NCBI RefSeq assembly: GCF_021497505.1
Contig: NZ_CP069349.1
Span: forward strand, 397,861 to 461,860
From: Turicibacter sp. TJ11
GTDB taxonomy: Bacteria; Bacillota_I; Bacilli_A; MOL361; Turicibacteraceae
Direction of reading: 5' to 3'
DNA length: 64,000 nucleotides
Part shown: piece by piece, positions 8,777 to 17,497 of the stretch
How positions within the stretch are numbered: the stretch's first letter is position 1
Layout of the letters: each line of letters begins with the position of its first letter
Notes under the pieces: generated by a model
Database searches by the model: none
Seen by the model: only the letters and a program-made list of their open reading frames with translations
Told to the model about the DNA's origin: nothing
Made by a program: the position numbers and the translations under genes

Positions 8777-8793
8777 TTGATAATGATTATCAA
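8777..8793 (+). promoter_or_regulatory. Fur box before the ABC exporter
   Basis: TTGATAATGATTATCAA contains the classical GATAATGATTATC core. A possible -10 (TATACT, 8759-8764) lies just upstream, so bound Fur would cover the start site. Iron-dependent repression is inferred. Confidence 0.85.
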
Positions 8794-8827
8794 GTTTAAA
8801 CTGAAAAGAAATGGAGTTGACGTCAAT

Positions 8828-10624
8828 ATGATGATTAATAAAAGACTCATCAACCTTTGTGATGAATCTAAAAAGTATATGGGTTTAACAATCTTATGTA
8901 GCTGGATCGGGATCGTTTGTAACATTATCATTATTTTATTGATCGGGCAGTTAATCAATCAAATGGTAGCAGGGCAGATTTTAAATTTAACAACAGGATC
9001 GTTATGGCAGGCCATGTCAACCTATCAGTTAACTCAGCATCTATCGCTAGCAACAGGTGTCGTGATTGTAGTTTTTACACTTATTTTTAAATTAGTGAGT
9101 CACCATTATTATGGGGTCTTTTCGTATAAATCATCGGCAAACGCACGTACAACATTACGCCAATTCGTTTATGAGAAACTATTACGCCTAGGTATGGAGT
9201 ATCAAAAGACTGAGAAAACATCAGGAGTGGTGCAGTTATCGATTGAAGGAATTGAACAGTTAGAGATTTATTTTGGTAAGTACATTCCTCAGTTTTTCTA
9301 TTCGCTATTAGCACCTTTAACATTATTCGTTGTGATTTCTTTTATTTCATGGAAAGCCGCCTTAGTTTTTATGTTGTGTGTTCCTTTAATTCCTCTATCA
9401 ATCATTGCTATCATGAAAATAGCGAAGCGAATTTTAAAAGAATACTGGAATAACTATGCTAATTTAGGAGATACGTTTTTAGAAAATTTACAAGGATTAA
9501 CAACATTAAAAGTATTCGCTCAAGATGAGCAAAAACATATAGAAATGAACGAAGAGGCAGAAAATTTTCGTCGTATTACAATGAAAGTGTTGAGTATGCA
9601 ACTAAATTCAATTAATATTATGGACTTAATTGCTTTTGGTGGATCAGCTATTGGAACGATTGTAGCTTTATATGAATTTAAAGCAGGAAATCTTCAAGTG
9701 GGAGATTTAATTATTATTATCTTACTATCGTCAGAATTTTTTATTCCTTTGCGCTTATTAGGATCATATTTTCATATTGCGATGAATGGAATGGCTGCTT
9801 CTGATCGTATTTTTGCTTTGTTAGATACAGAAGAAAATGTGATTAATCATCTAAAAGTGATTCCATCTAAAGATGAATTAGAGATTAAGATAAAAAATAT
9901 CGATTTTAGTTACGATGGTAAACGTGAAGTGTTAAAAAATATTTCATTTGACTTAACTCCAGGGGGATTAACTGCAGTTGTTGGAGAGAGTGGAAGTGGA
10001 AAAAGTACACTAGCATCGTTATTATTAGCTCAAAAGAAAGTTTGTCAAGGTGAAATTACACTAAATGGTGTTTCTTTAACTGAGGTTGAACCACAAGAGC
10101 TTTATCGTCACGTGTCATTAGTTTCTGCACATAGCCATATTTTTAAAGGAACTATTCGTGATAATTTATTAATGGCTAAATCAGATGCAACGGATCAAGA
10201 AATAGAAGCTGCTTTAAAAACAGCACGATTATATGATTTCATTATTTCATTACCAAGAGGATTAGATACAGAAGTATCTGAAAATGGAAGTTCGTTTTCA
10301 GGTGGACAAAAACAACGTTTAGCTTTAGCTCGTGTCATTTTAGGTAATCGCCAAGCCATTATATTTGATGAGGCGACATCGAACATTGATGTTGAAAGTG
10401 AAGAGGCCATTTGGGAAGCAATCTATGATTTATCAAAAACAAAAACTATTATGGTGATTTCACATCGTTTAGCGAGTGTGAAACGTGCCAAAATGATTCA
10501 TGTGTTTAAACAAGGAGAGTTAGTTGAGTCAGGATCACATGAGACATTAATGGAGTTAAATGGAACTTATGCCCATATGGTAGTAGAACAACAACAATTA
10601 GAGCGTATTAGGGAGGTGGAATAA
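8828..10624 (+). CDS. ABC exporter subunit 1 (CydD/C-like, membrane plus ATPase)
   Basis: One half of a heterodimeric exporter, about 598 residues. Six membrane segments in the first half precede an ATPase domain with Walker A GESGSGKST, signature FSGGQKQR, Walker B AIIFDEATSN and switch His in ISHRLAS. I start at the ATG at 8828 (GGAG 11 bases before) instead of the TTG at 8774, which lies upstream of the Fur box. The next gene starts at the A of this stop codon (4-base overlap type ATGA). The layout resembles CydDC thiol exporters, but the Fur box points to an iron- or heme-linked cargo. The true substrate is unknown. Confidence 0.85.
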   Translation: MMINKRLINLCDESKKYMGLTILCSWIGIVCNIIIILLIGQLINQMVAGQILNLTTGSLWQAMSTYQLTQHLSLATGVVIVVFTLIFKLVSHHYYGVFSYKSSANARTTLRQFVYEKLLRLGMEYQKTEKTSGVVQLSIEGIEQLEIYFGKYIPQFFYSLLAPLTLFVVISFISWKAALVFMLCVPLIPLSIIAIMKIAKRILKEYWNNYANLGDTFLENLQGLTTLKVFAQDEQKHIEMNEEAENFRRITMKVLSMQLNSINIMDLIAFGGSAIGTIVALYEFKAGNLQVGDLIIIILLSSEFFIPLRLLGSYFHIAMNGMAASDRIFALLDTEENVINHLKVIPSKDELEIKIKNIDFSYDGKREVLKNISFDLTPGGLTAVVGESGSGKSTLASLLLAQKKVCQGEITLNGVSLTEVEPQELYRHVSLVSAHSHIFKGTIRDNLLMAKSDATDQEIEAALKTARLYDFIISLPRGLDTEVSENGSSFSGGQKQRLALARVILGNRQAIIFDEATSNIDVESEEAIWEAIYDLSKTKTIMVISHRLASVKRAKMIHVFKQGELVESGSHETLMELNGTYAHMVVEQQQLERIREVE

Positions 10625-12297
10625 TGCAACGTCAATCTGGATTTAGCATCATGAAGCGATTAATTTTGGAATTAAAGCCATTAATTTTAGTTATGTTTAT
10701 TACAATTACCATGGGAGTTTTGGGATTCTTAGCGGCTATTTCTATCGCAAGCTTTGCAGCTGTTGCTCTTGGGACAATGATTGAAGGGCCGACCCTTGTA
10801 ACCTTTCAAACAGCAATTATCGTCATGATTGTAAGTGCAGTCAGTCGTGGACTGTTACGCTATGGAGAGCAGTTATCAGGACATTATATTGCATTTAAAA
10901 TTTTATATCTTTTACGTGATAAGATTTTTACTAAACTTCGTACATTAGCGCCAGCTAAGTTAGAAGGAAAAGATAAAGGAAACTTAATTTCGTTAATTAC
11001 ATCAGATATTGAACTATTAGAAGTCTTTTATGCGCACACGATTGCACCGATTGCTATTGCTTTATTAACTAATAGTATTGTTTCAATTATTTTATATCTA
11101 ATTCATCCGGCTTATGGAATTGTCTCAGCAGCATATTTTATTTTAGTTGGTGTTGTTGTACCATACCTGTCGTCAATATTGGTAAAAACAGCCGGTGTCA
11201 GTTATCGCGAAGCCTTTGCTAATAGCAATCAGTATATTTTAGATTCATTACGTGGGCTAAAAGAAATTTTATTATTTAATCAAGGAGAAGATCGTCTAAG
11301 AGCATTAAATGAACAATCCAATCATCTGAATCAAAGTGTTCGTAAAATTAAAGATCATGAGGGATTTGTGACAGGATTAACAGGAGTTATCATTACTTCA
11401 TCAATGTTAGTTTTTGTTGGAATGGGATTTTATTTTTATACAACAAAACAGTTGAGTTTAACATTGGTTTTAGTTGCCCTAGTTATTATTTCTTCCTCAT
11501 TTGGACCAGTAGTCGCGTTAAGTAATTTATCAAATACGTTAGCTCACACTTTTGCATGTGCTCAGCGTTTATTTAATCTATTAGATGAAGAACCACAAGT
11601 CTTAGAAGTAGCGGGTGAGAGTTTGTTAGAAATGAATGAATTAAAATTCTCAGATGTTACGTTTACTTATCCAAACGGACAAAACCCAATTTTTAACCAA
11701 GCTTCTGTAACTCTAAAAAAAGGAGATAAGTTAGCATTAATTGGTCCGAGTGGAATTGGAAAAAGTACATTTATCAAACTTTTAATGCGTTATTTTGATG
11801 TTGAAAAAGGACGTATCGAAGTTGATGGAACTAATATTTCAACGATTCCAACGCGTTCTCTTCGTACAACGCAAACATTAGTCAGTCAAGAAACTTATTT
11901 ATTTAATGACACGATTTACAATAATATCAAAATTGGAAAATCTGATGCCACGTTAGAAGAAGTCATTGAAGCAGCTAAAAAGGCCTCTATTCATGATTTC
12001 ATTGAAACCTTACCGAATGGCTATGAAACCAAAGTAGGAGAATTAGGTGGAATGGTGTCGTCAGGTGAAAAACAACGTTTAGGATTAGCACGTGCTTTTT
12101 TACACAATGGTGATGTTTTAATTTTAGACGAACCAACAAGTAATTTAGATGCATTAAATGAAGGATCAATTTTGAAATCCATTAAAGACTACAATGAGAA
12201 TAAGACAATCGTTATGATTTCGCATCGTAAGTCCACAACGGCTATCTGTGATCAAATTTATAAATTAGAAAATCAAAAATTGGTATTGAAAAAATAA
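10624..12297 (+). CDS. ABC exporter subunit 2 (CydC-like, degenerate signature)
   Basis: The second half of the exporter, 557 residues, with six membrane segments then an ATPase. Walker A is GPSGIGKST and Walker B VLILDEPTSN, but the signature is SSGEKQR instead of LSGGQ, as in heterodimers with one weak ATP site. The switch His is in ISHRKST. The gene overlaps subunit 1 at the stop/start junction and has AGGGAGGTGG upstream, so the two are co-translated under the same Fur box. A hairpin follows, separating it from the next Fur-boxed unit. Substrate unknown; iron-linked by inference. Confidence 0.85.
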   Translation: MQRQSGFSIMKRLILELKPLILVMFITITMGVLGFLAAISIASFAAVALGTMIEGPTLVTFQTAIIVMIVSAVSRGLLRYGEQLSGHYIAFKILYLLRDKIFTKLRTLAPAKLEGKDKGNLISLITSDIELLEVFYAHTIAPIAIALLTNSIVSIILYLIHPAYGIVSAAYFILVGVVVPYLSSILVKTAGVSYREAFANSNQYILDSLRGLKEILLFNQGEDRLRALNEQSNHLNQSVRKIKDHEGFVTGLTGVIITSSMLVFVGMGFYFYTTKQLSLTLVLVALVIISSSFGPVVALSNLSNTLAHTFACAQRLFNLLDEEPQVLEVAGESLLEMNELKFSDVTFTYPNGQNPIFNQASVTLKKGDKLALIGPSGIGKSTFIKLLMRYFDVEKGRIEVDGTNISTIPTRSLRTTQTLVSQETYLFNDTIYNNIKIGKSDATLEEVIEAAKKASIHDFIETLPNGYETKVGELGGMVSSGEKQRLGLARAFLHNGDVLILDEPTSNLDALNEGSILKSIKDYNENKTIVMISHRKSTTAICDQIYKLENQKLVLKK

Positions 12298-12302
12298 TAC
12301 GA

Positions 12303-12326
12303 GAGGATTAGATTCTTCTAATCCTC
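12303..12326 (+). terminator. Terminator-like hairpin after the ABC pair
   Basis: Ten-base arms (gaggattaga / tctaatcctc), 4-nt loop, followed by a T-rich but broken run. Confidence 0.7.
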
Positions 12327-12343
12327 CTTATTTTAACTTTTTA

Positions 12344-12360
12344 TTGATAATGATTATCGT
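12344..12360 (+). promoter_or_regulatory. Second Fur box
   Basis: GATAATGATTATC at 12346-12358, the same core as the box at 8777. It lies 19 bases before the next start codon, so it probably controls the three-gene unit that follows. Confidence 0.8.
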
Positions 12361-12376
12361 TGATAGGAGGGATATG

Positions 12377-12679
12377 GTGGCAAAAGAAAGAATTGAGCGT
12401 GAAAAAAAGATTATTAAATTGATGATTGAGTTATATTGTCATAAAAAACATCAACATAAATCGGAAGGGTTATGTGAAGAATGTCAGGAACTATTAAATT
12501 ATGCACATAAACGTTTAAGCTTGTGTAAATTTGGAAATGAGAAAACAACCTGTCAAAAATGTCCTATCCATTGCTATAAAAAAGATATGAAGCATAAAGT
12601 GAAAGAAGTAATGAAATTTTCCGGTCCACGGATTTTAATTTATTCACCTCTTGAGTTTTTCCGTCACATGTTTGATTAA
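12377..12679 (+). CDS. YgbA_NO family protein (nitrous oxide-stimulated promoter family)
   Basis: A cytoplasmic protein of about 100 residues with a run of Cys that could hold metal: YCHKKHQ, GLCEECQEL, SLCKFG, TTCQKCPIHCYK. The sequence matches what I recall of the YgbA_NO family, whose E. coli member is linked to nitric oxide stress and iron. AGGAGG at 12365-12370 lies 6 bases before the GTG at 12377; an ATG at 12374 is the alternative. The TTG at 12344 would sit in the Fur box. It heads a small operon with the YbaN-like gene 18 bases downstream. Confidence 0.82.
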   Translation: MAKERIEREKKIIKLMIELYCHKKHQHKSEGLCEECQELLNYAHKRLSLCKFGNEKTTCQKCPIHCYKKDMKHKVKEVMKFSGPRILIYSPLEFFRHMFD

Positions 12680-12697
12680 GAAAGGAAGAGTGAGAAA

Positions 12698-13105
12698 ATG
12701 AAAAAAATAACAAAGATGTTACTCGTCATATGTGGATTTATTTGCTTAGGATTTGGGATTGTAGGAGTCATTCTACCAATACTCCCCACTACTCCGTTTT
12801 TGTTATTAGCTTCATTTTGTTTTGTGAAAGGATCGGAGAGATTTGATTGTTGGTTTAAATCAACGAAGTTATATCAAAAGCATTTAGAAAACTTTGTGCA
12901 AAACCGTCAAATGACGTTAAAACAAAAATGGACCATCTTATTAACAGCGGATGCGATGCTTTGCGTTCCATTCTTTCTTGTTAATAGTTTACATATGAGA
13001 ATTTTTTTAGTACTGCTAGTTATTATAAAATTTTATTATTTTATGTTCAGAATTAAGACCATACCGGTAACAACCGTAATAAAAAAAGAAAAAGGATTAC
13101 GTTAA
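12698..13105 (+). CDS. YbaN/DUF454 membrane protein
   Basis: A 135-residue membrane protein with an N-terminal hairpin of two helices joined by the diagnostic GVILPILPTTPFLLLASFCFVKGSERF-type block (PILPTTPFLLLA seen). Next comes a soluble loop with WFKSTKLYQKHL, then two more helices. DUF454 proteins occur near heme- and iron-related genes in many bacteria, but the role is unknown. GAAAGGAAGAG precedes the ATG. It probably shares the Fur-boxed transcript with its neighbours. Confidence 0.85.
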   Translation: MKKITKMLLVICGFICLGFGIVGVILPILPTTPFLLLASFCFVKGSERFDCWFKSTKLYQKHLENFVQNRQMTLKQKWTILLTADAMLCVPFFLVNSLHMRIFLVLLVIIKFYYFMFRIKTIPVTTVIKKEKGLR

Positions 13106-13117
13106 GGAGGTGTTATT

Positions 13118-13426
13118 TTGTTGTCGCACGGATGTTTTTTTGCAGCTTTACTCATTTATTATATTTCGAAAGCATTGGGGAAAAAGACTAAATTAACGGT
13201 TAACTTACACATTATTTTAGGGAGTTTAGCAACTGTTGGAATGTTATATGAGACGGTAGTAAAATTCGGAACGGAAAGTTTTCTCAAGTATTTCGGATTT
13301 TCGTGTATCATGTTAGCCATTGTAGGAACAGGTTGCCTAACTATAAAAAATAAAAAATTAAATATTAGATGGCATATCATTTCCACTATTTCATTTTTTA
13401 TTTATTTAATTCTCATTATCTTATAA
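13118..13426 (+). CDS. Small four-helix membrane protein
   Basis: Unrecognised, 102 residues, four predicted membrane helices with Lys-rich loops. The start is a TTG at 13118 (or 13121) with AGGAGG at 13105-13110, well spaced. It lies 12 bases after the YbaN-like gene and ends at a strong terminator, so it is the last gene of the Fur-boxed unit. The pattern (GCFFAALLIYYISKALG, then HIILGSLATVGMLYE) resembles small heme or redox membrane proteins, but no ligand pair can be assigned. Confidence 0.65.
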   Translation: MLSHGCFFAALLIYYISKALGKKTKLTVNLHIILGSLATVGMLYETVVKFGTESFLKYFGFSCIMLAIVGTGCLTIKNKKLNIRWHIISTISFFIYLILIIL

Positions 13427-13440
13427 AGATACGGAACTTG

Positions 13441-13479
13441 AAAAAGCGATTGTTGATTTCTGACGACAATCGCTTTTTT
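13441..13479 (+). terminator. Terminator closing the Fur-boxed operon
   Basis: Thirteen-base arms (aaaaagcgattgt / acaatcgcttttt), 12-nt loop, T-run. Confidence 0.9.
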
Positions 13480-13718
13480 ATATAAAATTTTTAATATGTG
13501 AAGAGGAAGTTTTTATACTAGAAAGATAGTTATAAATATTATTATTAATGATTTTGGATAAAATAATATTTACAGCATAGTAAAAATCTGAATTCGTTAC
13601 AAAGACGTGTTATTAAATCGCTAATTGATAAAAATAAACATTTTAAATTAGGATAGAATTTTGTATCATAGAAAAGAAACAATTGAATGAAGAGTTAATG
13701 AATAAGAAGGTGTTAAGT

Positions 13719-14411
13719 ATGGGAGTTGTGAGTCGAGAAGCTATTCAAAAGTTAAGTTTATTTGCGAATGTTAAAGAAGAGACGGTTCAACAGTTAGTTA
13801 AGTATGCGAAAGTGAATCAATATAAAAAGGGGAGCTATATTTTTCGCGATAAAGAAATGGTGGATCAAGTCTATATTATTTTATATGGAAAGGTATCGAT
13901 TTCTAAATTAGGGGAGTCGGGTGAAGGGCGAGTTATTTTTATTTTGGATCAGGGCCATCTTTTAAATGATCATTTAAAAAGTCAATTACCAAGTGCCGTT
14001 GATTGCATTTGTTTTGAAAAATGTGAGATTTTAAGTTACTCAAGAGAACGATTTCTATCGATGATGGAACAAGATTTTGAATTAGCTCAAGCCGTTTTAG
14101 ATCAGTTTTGTTCAAAGTTAAGAAGAACTTATAGACAATTAAAAAATGCTCCAACAAATATTGCGATGGAACGAAAGTTAGCCGCTAAACTCTATCGACT
14201 GTATCATGATTATGGAGTTGAAGTGGAGGGCGAATATATTATTGATGTTCCGTTAACCGTGTCCTATCTTTCTCAATTACTCGGGGCTCAGCGTGAGACC
14301 GTTTCTCGTGCCTTAAAAAAATTAGTAGAAGCCGATTTAGTGCAATATGAGCGCAAGAAGATTAAGATTAAATCTCCTGAAGCTTTAGGGAATTATCATA
14401 AAAACAAATGA
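13719..14411 (+). CDS. Crp/Fnr-family regulator, probable activator of asrABC
   Basis: A regulator of about 230 residues: a cyclic-nucleotide-like beta roll (GSYIFRDKEMVDQVYIILYG), a long dimer helix, then a winged helix-turn-helix (VSYLSQLLGAQRETVSRALK). The N-terminal FNR cysteine cluster is absent; CIC and a later Cys sit near the end of the beta roll and could sense redox state. I chose the ATG at 13719 because AGAAGG lies 8 bases before it. A perfect TGTGA-N6-TCACA site between this gene and asrA fits its family, making it the likely local activator. The effector is unknown. Confidence 0.85.
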   Translation: MGVVSREAIQKLSLFANVKEETVQQLVKYAKVNQYKKGSYIFRDKEMVDQVYIILYGKVSISKLGESGEGRVIFILDQGHLLNDHLKSQLPSAVDCICFEKCEILSYSRERFLSMMEQDFELAQAVLDQFCSKLRRTYRQLKNAPTNIAMERKLAAKLYRLYHDYGVEVEGEYIIDVPLTVSYLSQLLGAQRETVSRALKKLVEADLVQYERKKIKIKSPEALGNYHKNK

Positions 14412-14426
14412 TAATGCATATCATTT
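14406..14426 (+). repeat. Inverted repeat over the regulator stop codon
   Basis: Arms aaatgata / tatcattt with a 5-base spacer. It overlaps the regulator stop codon and touches a TTGACA (14425-14430). It could be an operator or a small hairpin. Confidence 0.45.
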
Positions 14427-14474
14427 GACAAAATGCGACATTTATTGTGTATTTATGCACGAATTTATTAAATG

Positions 14475-14517
14475 TGTGATTTTTATCACAGAAATAAAAA
14501 ATAAAATAGAGTAAAAT
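14475..14517 (+). promoter_or_regulatory. Crp/Fnr-type site and -10 for asrABC
   Basis: TGTGA-N6-TCACA is perfect at 14475-14490. A -10 TAAAAT lies at 14512-14517, which predicts a start near 14524. The site centre (14482.5) would then be at -41.5, the textbook spacing for a class II Crp/Fnr activator. No -35 hexamer is needed in that arrangement. Confidence 0.8.
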
Positions 14518-14557
14518 GACCTCATTATGGTGAAGAACTTAAGAAATGAGGTCTTTT
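14518..14557 (+). terminator. Hairpin with T-run at the asr start region
   Basis: Nine-base arms gacctcatt (14518-14526) and aatgaggtc (14545-14553) are followed by TTTTAT. The predicted asr start (about 14524) falls inside the left arm, so only read-through from the regulator gene would make the full hairpin. Confidence 0.6.
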
Positions 14558-14560
14558 ATA

Positions 14561-15568
14561 ATGGGGTTAATTATGTCAAAAGCTAAGTTTAATGAAACAT
14601 TAAATCAATTAGCCAAAAAGTATGTTATTTACGCACCGAAGAAGTATAAGGGGGAAGGAACCTTTTCTGATACGGATCGTGTCCGTTATGGAACGATTAC
14701 ACAAGTTGAGGAAATTGAATTTCAGGAAAAATCAAGTTTCTCATACAAAGAGGTTTTATTGCCGATTACTCAAACATTGTTTTTCTTTACAGAAACTGAA
14801 GTAAAAGAGGCCTCAATGAATGAGCAAGAGCTATTAATCTTTTTAAGAAGCTGTGATTTACATGCAGTTCGTCGATTAGATGAAATTTATTTAAGAAACG
14901 GATTTGAAGATATTTATTATAAAAAATTCCGTGAAAAAGCAAAGTTCATCGTGATGGGATGCGAAACAAGCTTTAATAGCTGTTTTTGTGTGGATATGAA
15001 AACAAATCAGACCGATGAATATGATGCGTATATTCATTTAGAAGCCGATCAGGTTGCATTTAAGATTAAAGATGAGCAATTATTAAAAGATGCCGACTTA
15101 AAAGATATGTCGACTCATGAGGTGACGCCTAAATTTGTCACTGAAAATGCTGTTCATGTCGATATTCCAGAAAAACTGGATTTACGTATTATTTATTCTG
15201 ACATGTGGGAAGAGTATAGCGAGCGTTGTATTGCTTGTGGTCGTTGTAATTTTGTTTGTCCAACGTGTACTTGTTTCACGATGCAAGATATTTTCTATCA
15301 GGATAATCGTAAATGTGGTGAACGCCGACGTGTTTGGGCGTCTTGTCAAGTAGATGGTTATACGGATATGGCAGGAGGTCATAAATTCCGTGAAAATAAA
15401 GGACAACGAATGCGCTTTAAAGTCATGCATAAAATTTATGACTTTAAAAAACGTAACGGATATCATATGTGTGTAGGATGTGGACGTTGCGATGATGTTT
15501 GTCCAGAATATATTTCGTTTTCAAATTGTATCAATAAATTAGGAAAAGCTATGGATGAGGTGGAGTAA
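14561..15568 (+). CDS. asrA: Anaerobic sulfite reductase subunit A
   Basis: AsrA passes electrons within the cytoplasmic NADH-dependent sulfite reductase AsrABC. About 335 residues, with the N-terminal domain ending near SCFCVDMKTN and two 4Fe-4S clusters at the C-terminus: CIACGRCNFVCPTCTC and CVGCGRCDDVCPEY. RRVWASCQVDGYTDMAGGH is a strong family block also known from Salmonella AsrA. Start choice: the ATG at 14561 has GAGG 9 bases upstream; 14573 (MSKAKF) is possible. The stop overlaps the asrB start by one base. Confidence 0.93.
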   Translation: MGLIMSKAKFNETLNQLAKKYVIYAPKKYKGEGTFSDTDRVRYGTITQVEEIEFQEKSSFSYKEVLLPITQTLFFFTETEVKEASMNEQELLIFLRSCDLHAVRRLDEIYLRNGFEDIYYKKFREKAKFIVMGCETSFNSCFCVDMKTNQTDEYDAYIHLEADQVAFKIKDEQLLKDADLKDMSTHEVTPKFVTENAVHVDIPEKLDLRIIYSDMWEEYSERCIACGRCNFVCPTCTCFTMQDIFYQDNRKCGERRRVWASCQVDGYTDMAGGHKFRENKGQRMRFKVMHKIYDFKKRNGYHMCVGCGRCDDVCPEYISFSNCINKLGKAMDEVE

Positions 15569-16362
15569 TGACAAAGAATGAATACCTTCCATTTTTATCA
15601 ACAATTAAAGAAATCATTCAACATACCGACATTGAATATACGTTTCGAATGACTTATGAGGGAGACGTAAAGCCAGGACAATTTTTTGAAGTCTCAATTC
15701 CTAAATATGGGGAAGCGCCTATTTCGGTTAGTGGAATTGGAGAAGATTATGTGGATTTAACGATCCGTAAGGTTGGAAAAGTAACCGATGAAATTTTCAA
15801 TCATTACAAAGGTCAATCTTTATTTTTACGTGGACCTTATGGAAATGGATTTGACGTGAGTCTTTATGAAGGAAAAGAACTAATTGTAGTGGCAGGAGGA
15901 ACAGGATTGTCTCCAGTTCGTGGCGTCGTTGATTACTTTGCTAACGATCCAAGTCGCTCAAACGGATTTACTTTAGTTACTGGATTTAAATCTCCAAACG
16001 ATGTGTTATTCAAATCAGATTTAGCTAGATGGAGTGAAACATCAACAGTTATTTTAACAGTTGATCAAGCACAAGAGGGTTATGAAGGACACGTTGGTTT
16101 AGTCACAAAGTTTATTCCCGATTTACCGATTAAGAACTTAGAAGACGTACAAGTGATTGTCGTTGGCCCTCCAATGATGATGCATTTTACCGTTCAAGAA
16201 TTTTTAAAACGTGGAATTGCAGAGCAAAATATTTGGATTTCTCAAGAACGTAAAATGTGCTGTGGAATTGGTAAGTGTGGTCATTGCAAGATTGATGATA
16301 CGTACATTTGCTTAGAAGGACCTGTTTTTAACTATACCAAAGGGAAAGATTTAATCGATTAA
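15568..16362 (+). CDS. asrB: Anaerobic sulfite reductase subunit B
   Basis: AsrB is the flavin/NADH-binding subunit, of the ferredoxin-NADP reductase fold (264 residues). Seen in order: FAD domain with RKVGKVT and GPYGNGF, NAD-binding GGTGLSPVRG, then VVGPPMMM, and a C-terminal 2Fe-2S motif CCGIGKCGHC with a last Cys in YIC. Its ATG lies in TAATG with asrA, so the two are translationally coupled. It collects electrons from NADH for asrC. Confidence 0.93.
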   Translation: MTKNEYLPFLSTIKEIIQHTDIEYTFRMTYEGDVKPGQFFEVSIPKYGEAPISVSGIGEDYVDLTIRKVGKVTDEIFNHYKGQSLFLRGPYGNGFDVSLYEGKELIVVAGGTGLSPVRGVVDYFANDPSRSNGFTLVTGFKSPNDVLFKSDLARWSETSTVILTVDQAQEGYEGHVGLVTKFIPDLPIKNLEDVQVIVVGPPMMMHFTVQEFLKRGIAEQNIWISQERKMCCGIGKCGHCKIDDTYICLEGPVFNYTKGKDLID

Positions 16363-16375
16363 GGAGGGTGAAATC

Positions 16376-17347
16376 ATGGATGTGAATACTAAGCTTTTAA
16401 AGAAAAATGCGTTTCGTGTGACGAAACATCGTGGAGTGACCGCTTCTCGAATTAGAGTACCTGGTGGAGCCCTTCAAGCAGAACAATTACTTAAAATTTA
16501 TGAAATTGCAAATACGTATGGAAATGGTGCAGTACATATCACCACTCGACAAGGGTTTGAAATTCCAGGTATTAAATTTGAAGATATTGAAAAAGTAAAT
16601 GAATTATTACAGCCGATTATTGAAGGACTAGAGATCAATCAAGAAATTCCGGGTAAAGGGTATACGGCTGCGGGAACGCGTAACGTGTCAGCTTGTATTG
16701 GAAATAACGTTTGTCCATTTGCTAATTACAATACAACGAACTTTGCTAAGCGTATTGAAAAGGCTGTGTTTCCAAATGATTTACACTTTAAAATTGCTTT
16801 AACTGGATGCCCTAATGATTGTATTAAGGCTCGTATGCATGATTTTGGAATTATTGGAATGACAAAACCTCAATATGATAAAGATCGTTGTGTGTCTTGC
16901 GGAGCTTGTGTTCGTGCGTGTAAGAAAAAAGCAACAGGAGCATTAAAAGGTGTGAACTATAAAGTAGAGCGCGATCATTCAAAATGTATTGGTTGTGGCG
17001 AATGTGTCATTAATTGTCCAACTGCTGCTTGGACGCGCAGCCGAGAAAAATACTATCGTTTAGCAATTATGGGACGTACAGGTAAGAAAAATCCACGATT
17101 AGGAGAAGACTTTATTGTTTGGGCTGATGAAGAGAGTATTATTAAAATTATCCAAAATACGTATAAGTATGTCACAGAATATATTGCTAAAGATGCTCCA
17201 GGTGGAAAAGAACATATTGGATATATTGTTGATCGAACAGGATTTATGGAGTTTAAAAAATGGGTACTTCAAGATGTTCACTTAAGTGAAGAAGCGATTG
17301 TTAAGCATAATATTTATTGGAGCGGAATTCGTTACGTTCAAAACTAA
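16376..17347 (+). CDS. asrC: Anaerobic sulfite reductase subunit C (siroheme)
   Basis: The catalytic subunit, reducing sulfite to sulfide (323 residues). The siroheme-4Fe4S ligands are in CIGNNVC and TGCPNDC. A ferredoxin insert follows with CVSCGACVRACKK and CIGCGECVINCP. AAGGAGGG lies 7 bases before the ATG, 13 bases after asrB. No asrD or sulfur transporter is attached directly, but a TDT/SLAC1-type transporter lies at the end of the next operon. It lets the cell use sulfite as an electron sink or detoxify it. Confidence 0.94.
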   Translation: MDVNTKLLKKNAFRVTKHRGVTASRIRVPGGALQAEQLLKIYEIANTYGNGAVHITTRQGFEIPGIKFEDIEKVNELLQPIIEGLEINQEIPGKGYTAAGTRNVSACIGNNVCPFANYNTTNFAKRIEKAVFPNDLHFKIALTGCPNDCIKARMHDFGIIGMTKPQYDKDRCVSCGACVRACKKKATGALKGVNYKVERDHSKCIGCGECVINCPTAAWTRSREKYYRLAIMGRTGKKNPRLGEDFIVWADEESIIKIIQNTYKYVTEYIAKDAPGGKEHIGYIVDRTGFMEFKKWVLQDVHLSEEAIVKHNIYWSGIRYVQN

Positions 17348-17392
17348 CTTCTATTTAACTAAAGAGGTGAATAATCTTAATATGGATACATA

Positions 17393-17440
17393 GTGCTTAG
17401 TTTTTCGTCTTTAAAGCACGTTAAACTCATCACTAAGCAC
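17393..17440 (+). repeat. Inverted repeat between asrC and the molybdoenzyme
   Basis: Nine-base perfect arms gtgcttagt / actaagcac, 30-nt loop with a further AGCACG element. No T-run follows. Could be a leader structure or a weak terminator. Confidence 0.45.
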
Positions 17441-17497
17441 ATTAAAAAGAACTTGGTTATTTTGATGAAAGCCTCAATATCGTTTATGATAAAACGC

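Noticed and set aside
8774-8827. Upstream TTG start for ABC exporter subunit 1
   Set aside because: The extra 18 codons would run through the Fur box, and the ATG at 8828 has a better ribosome site.
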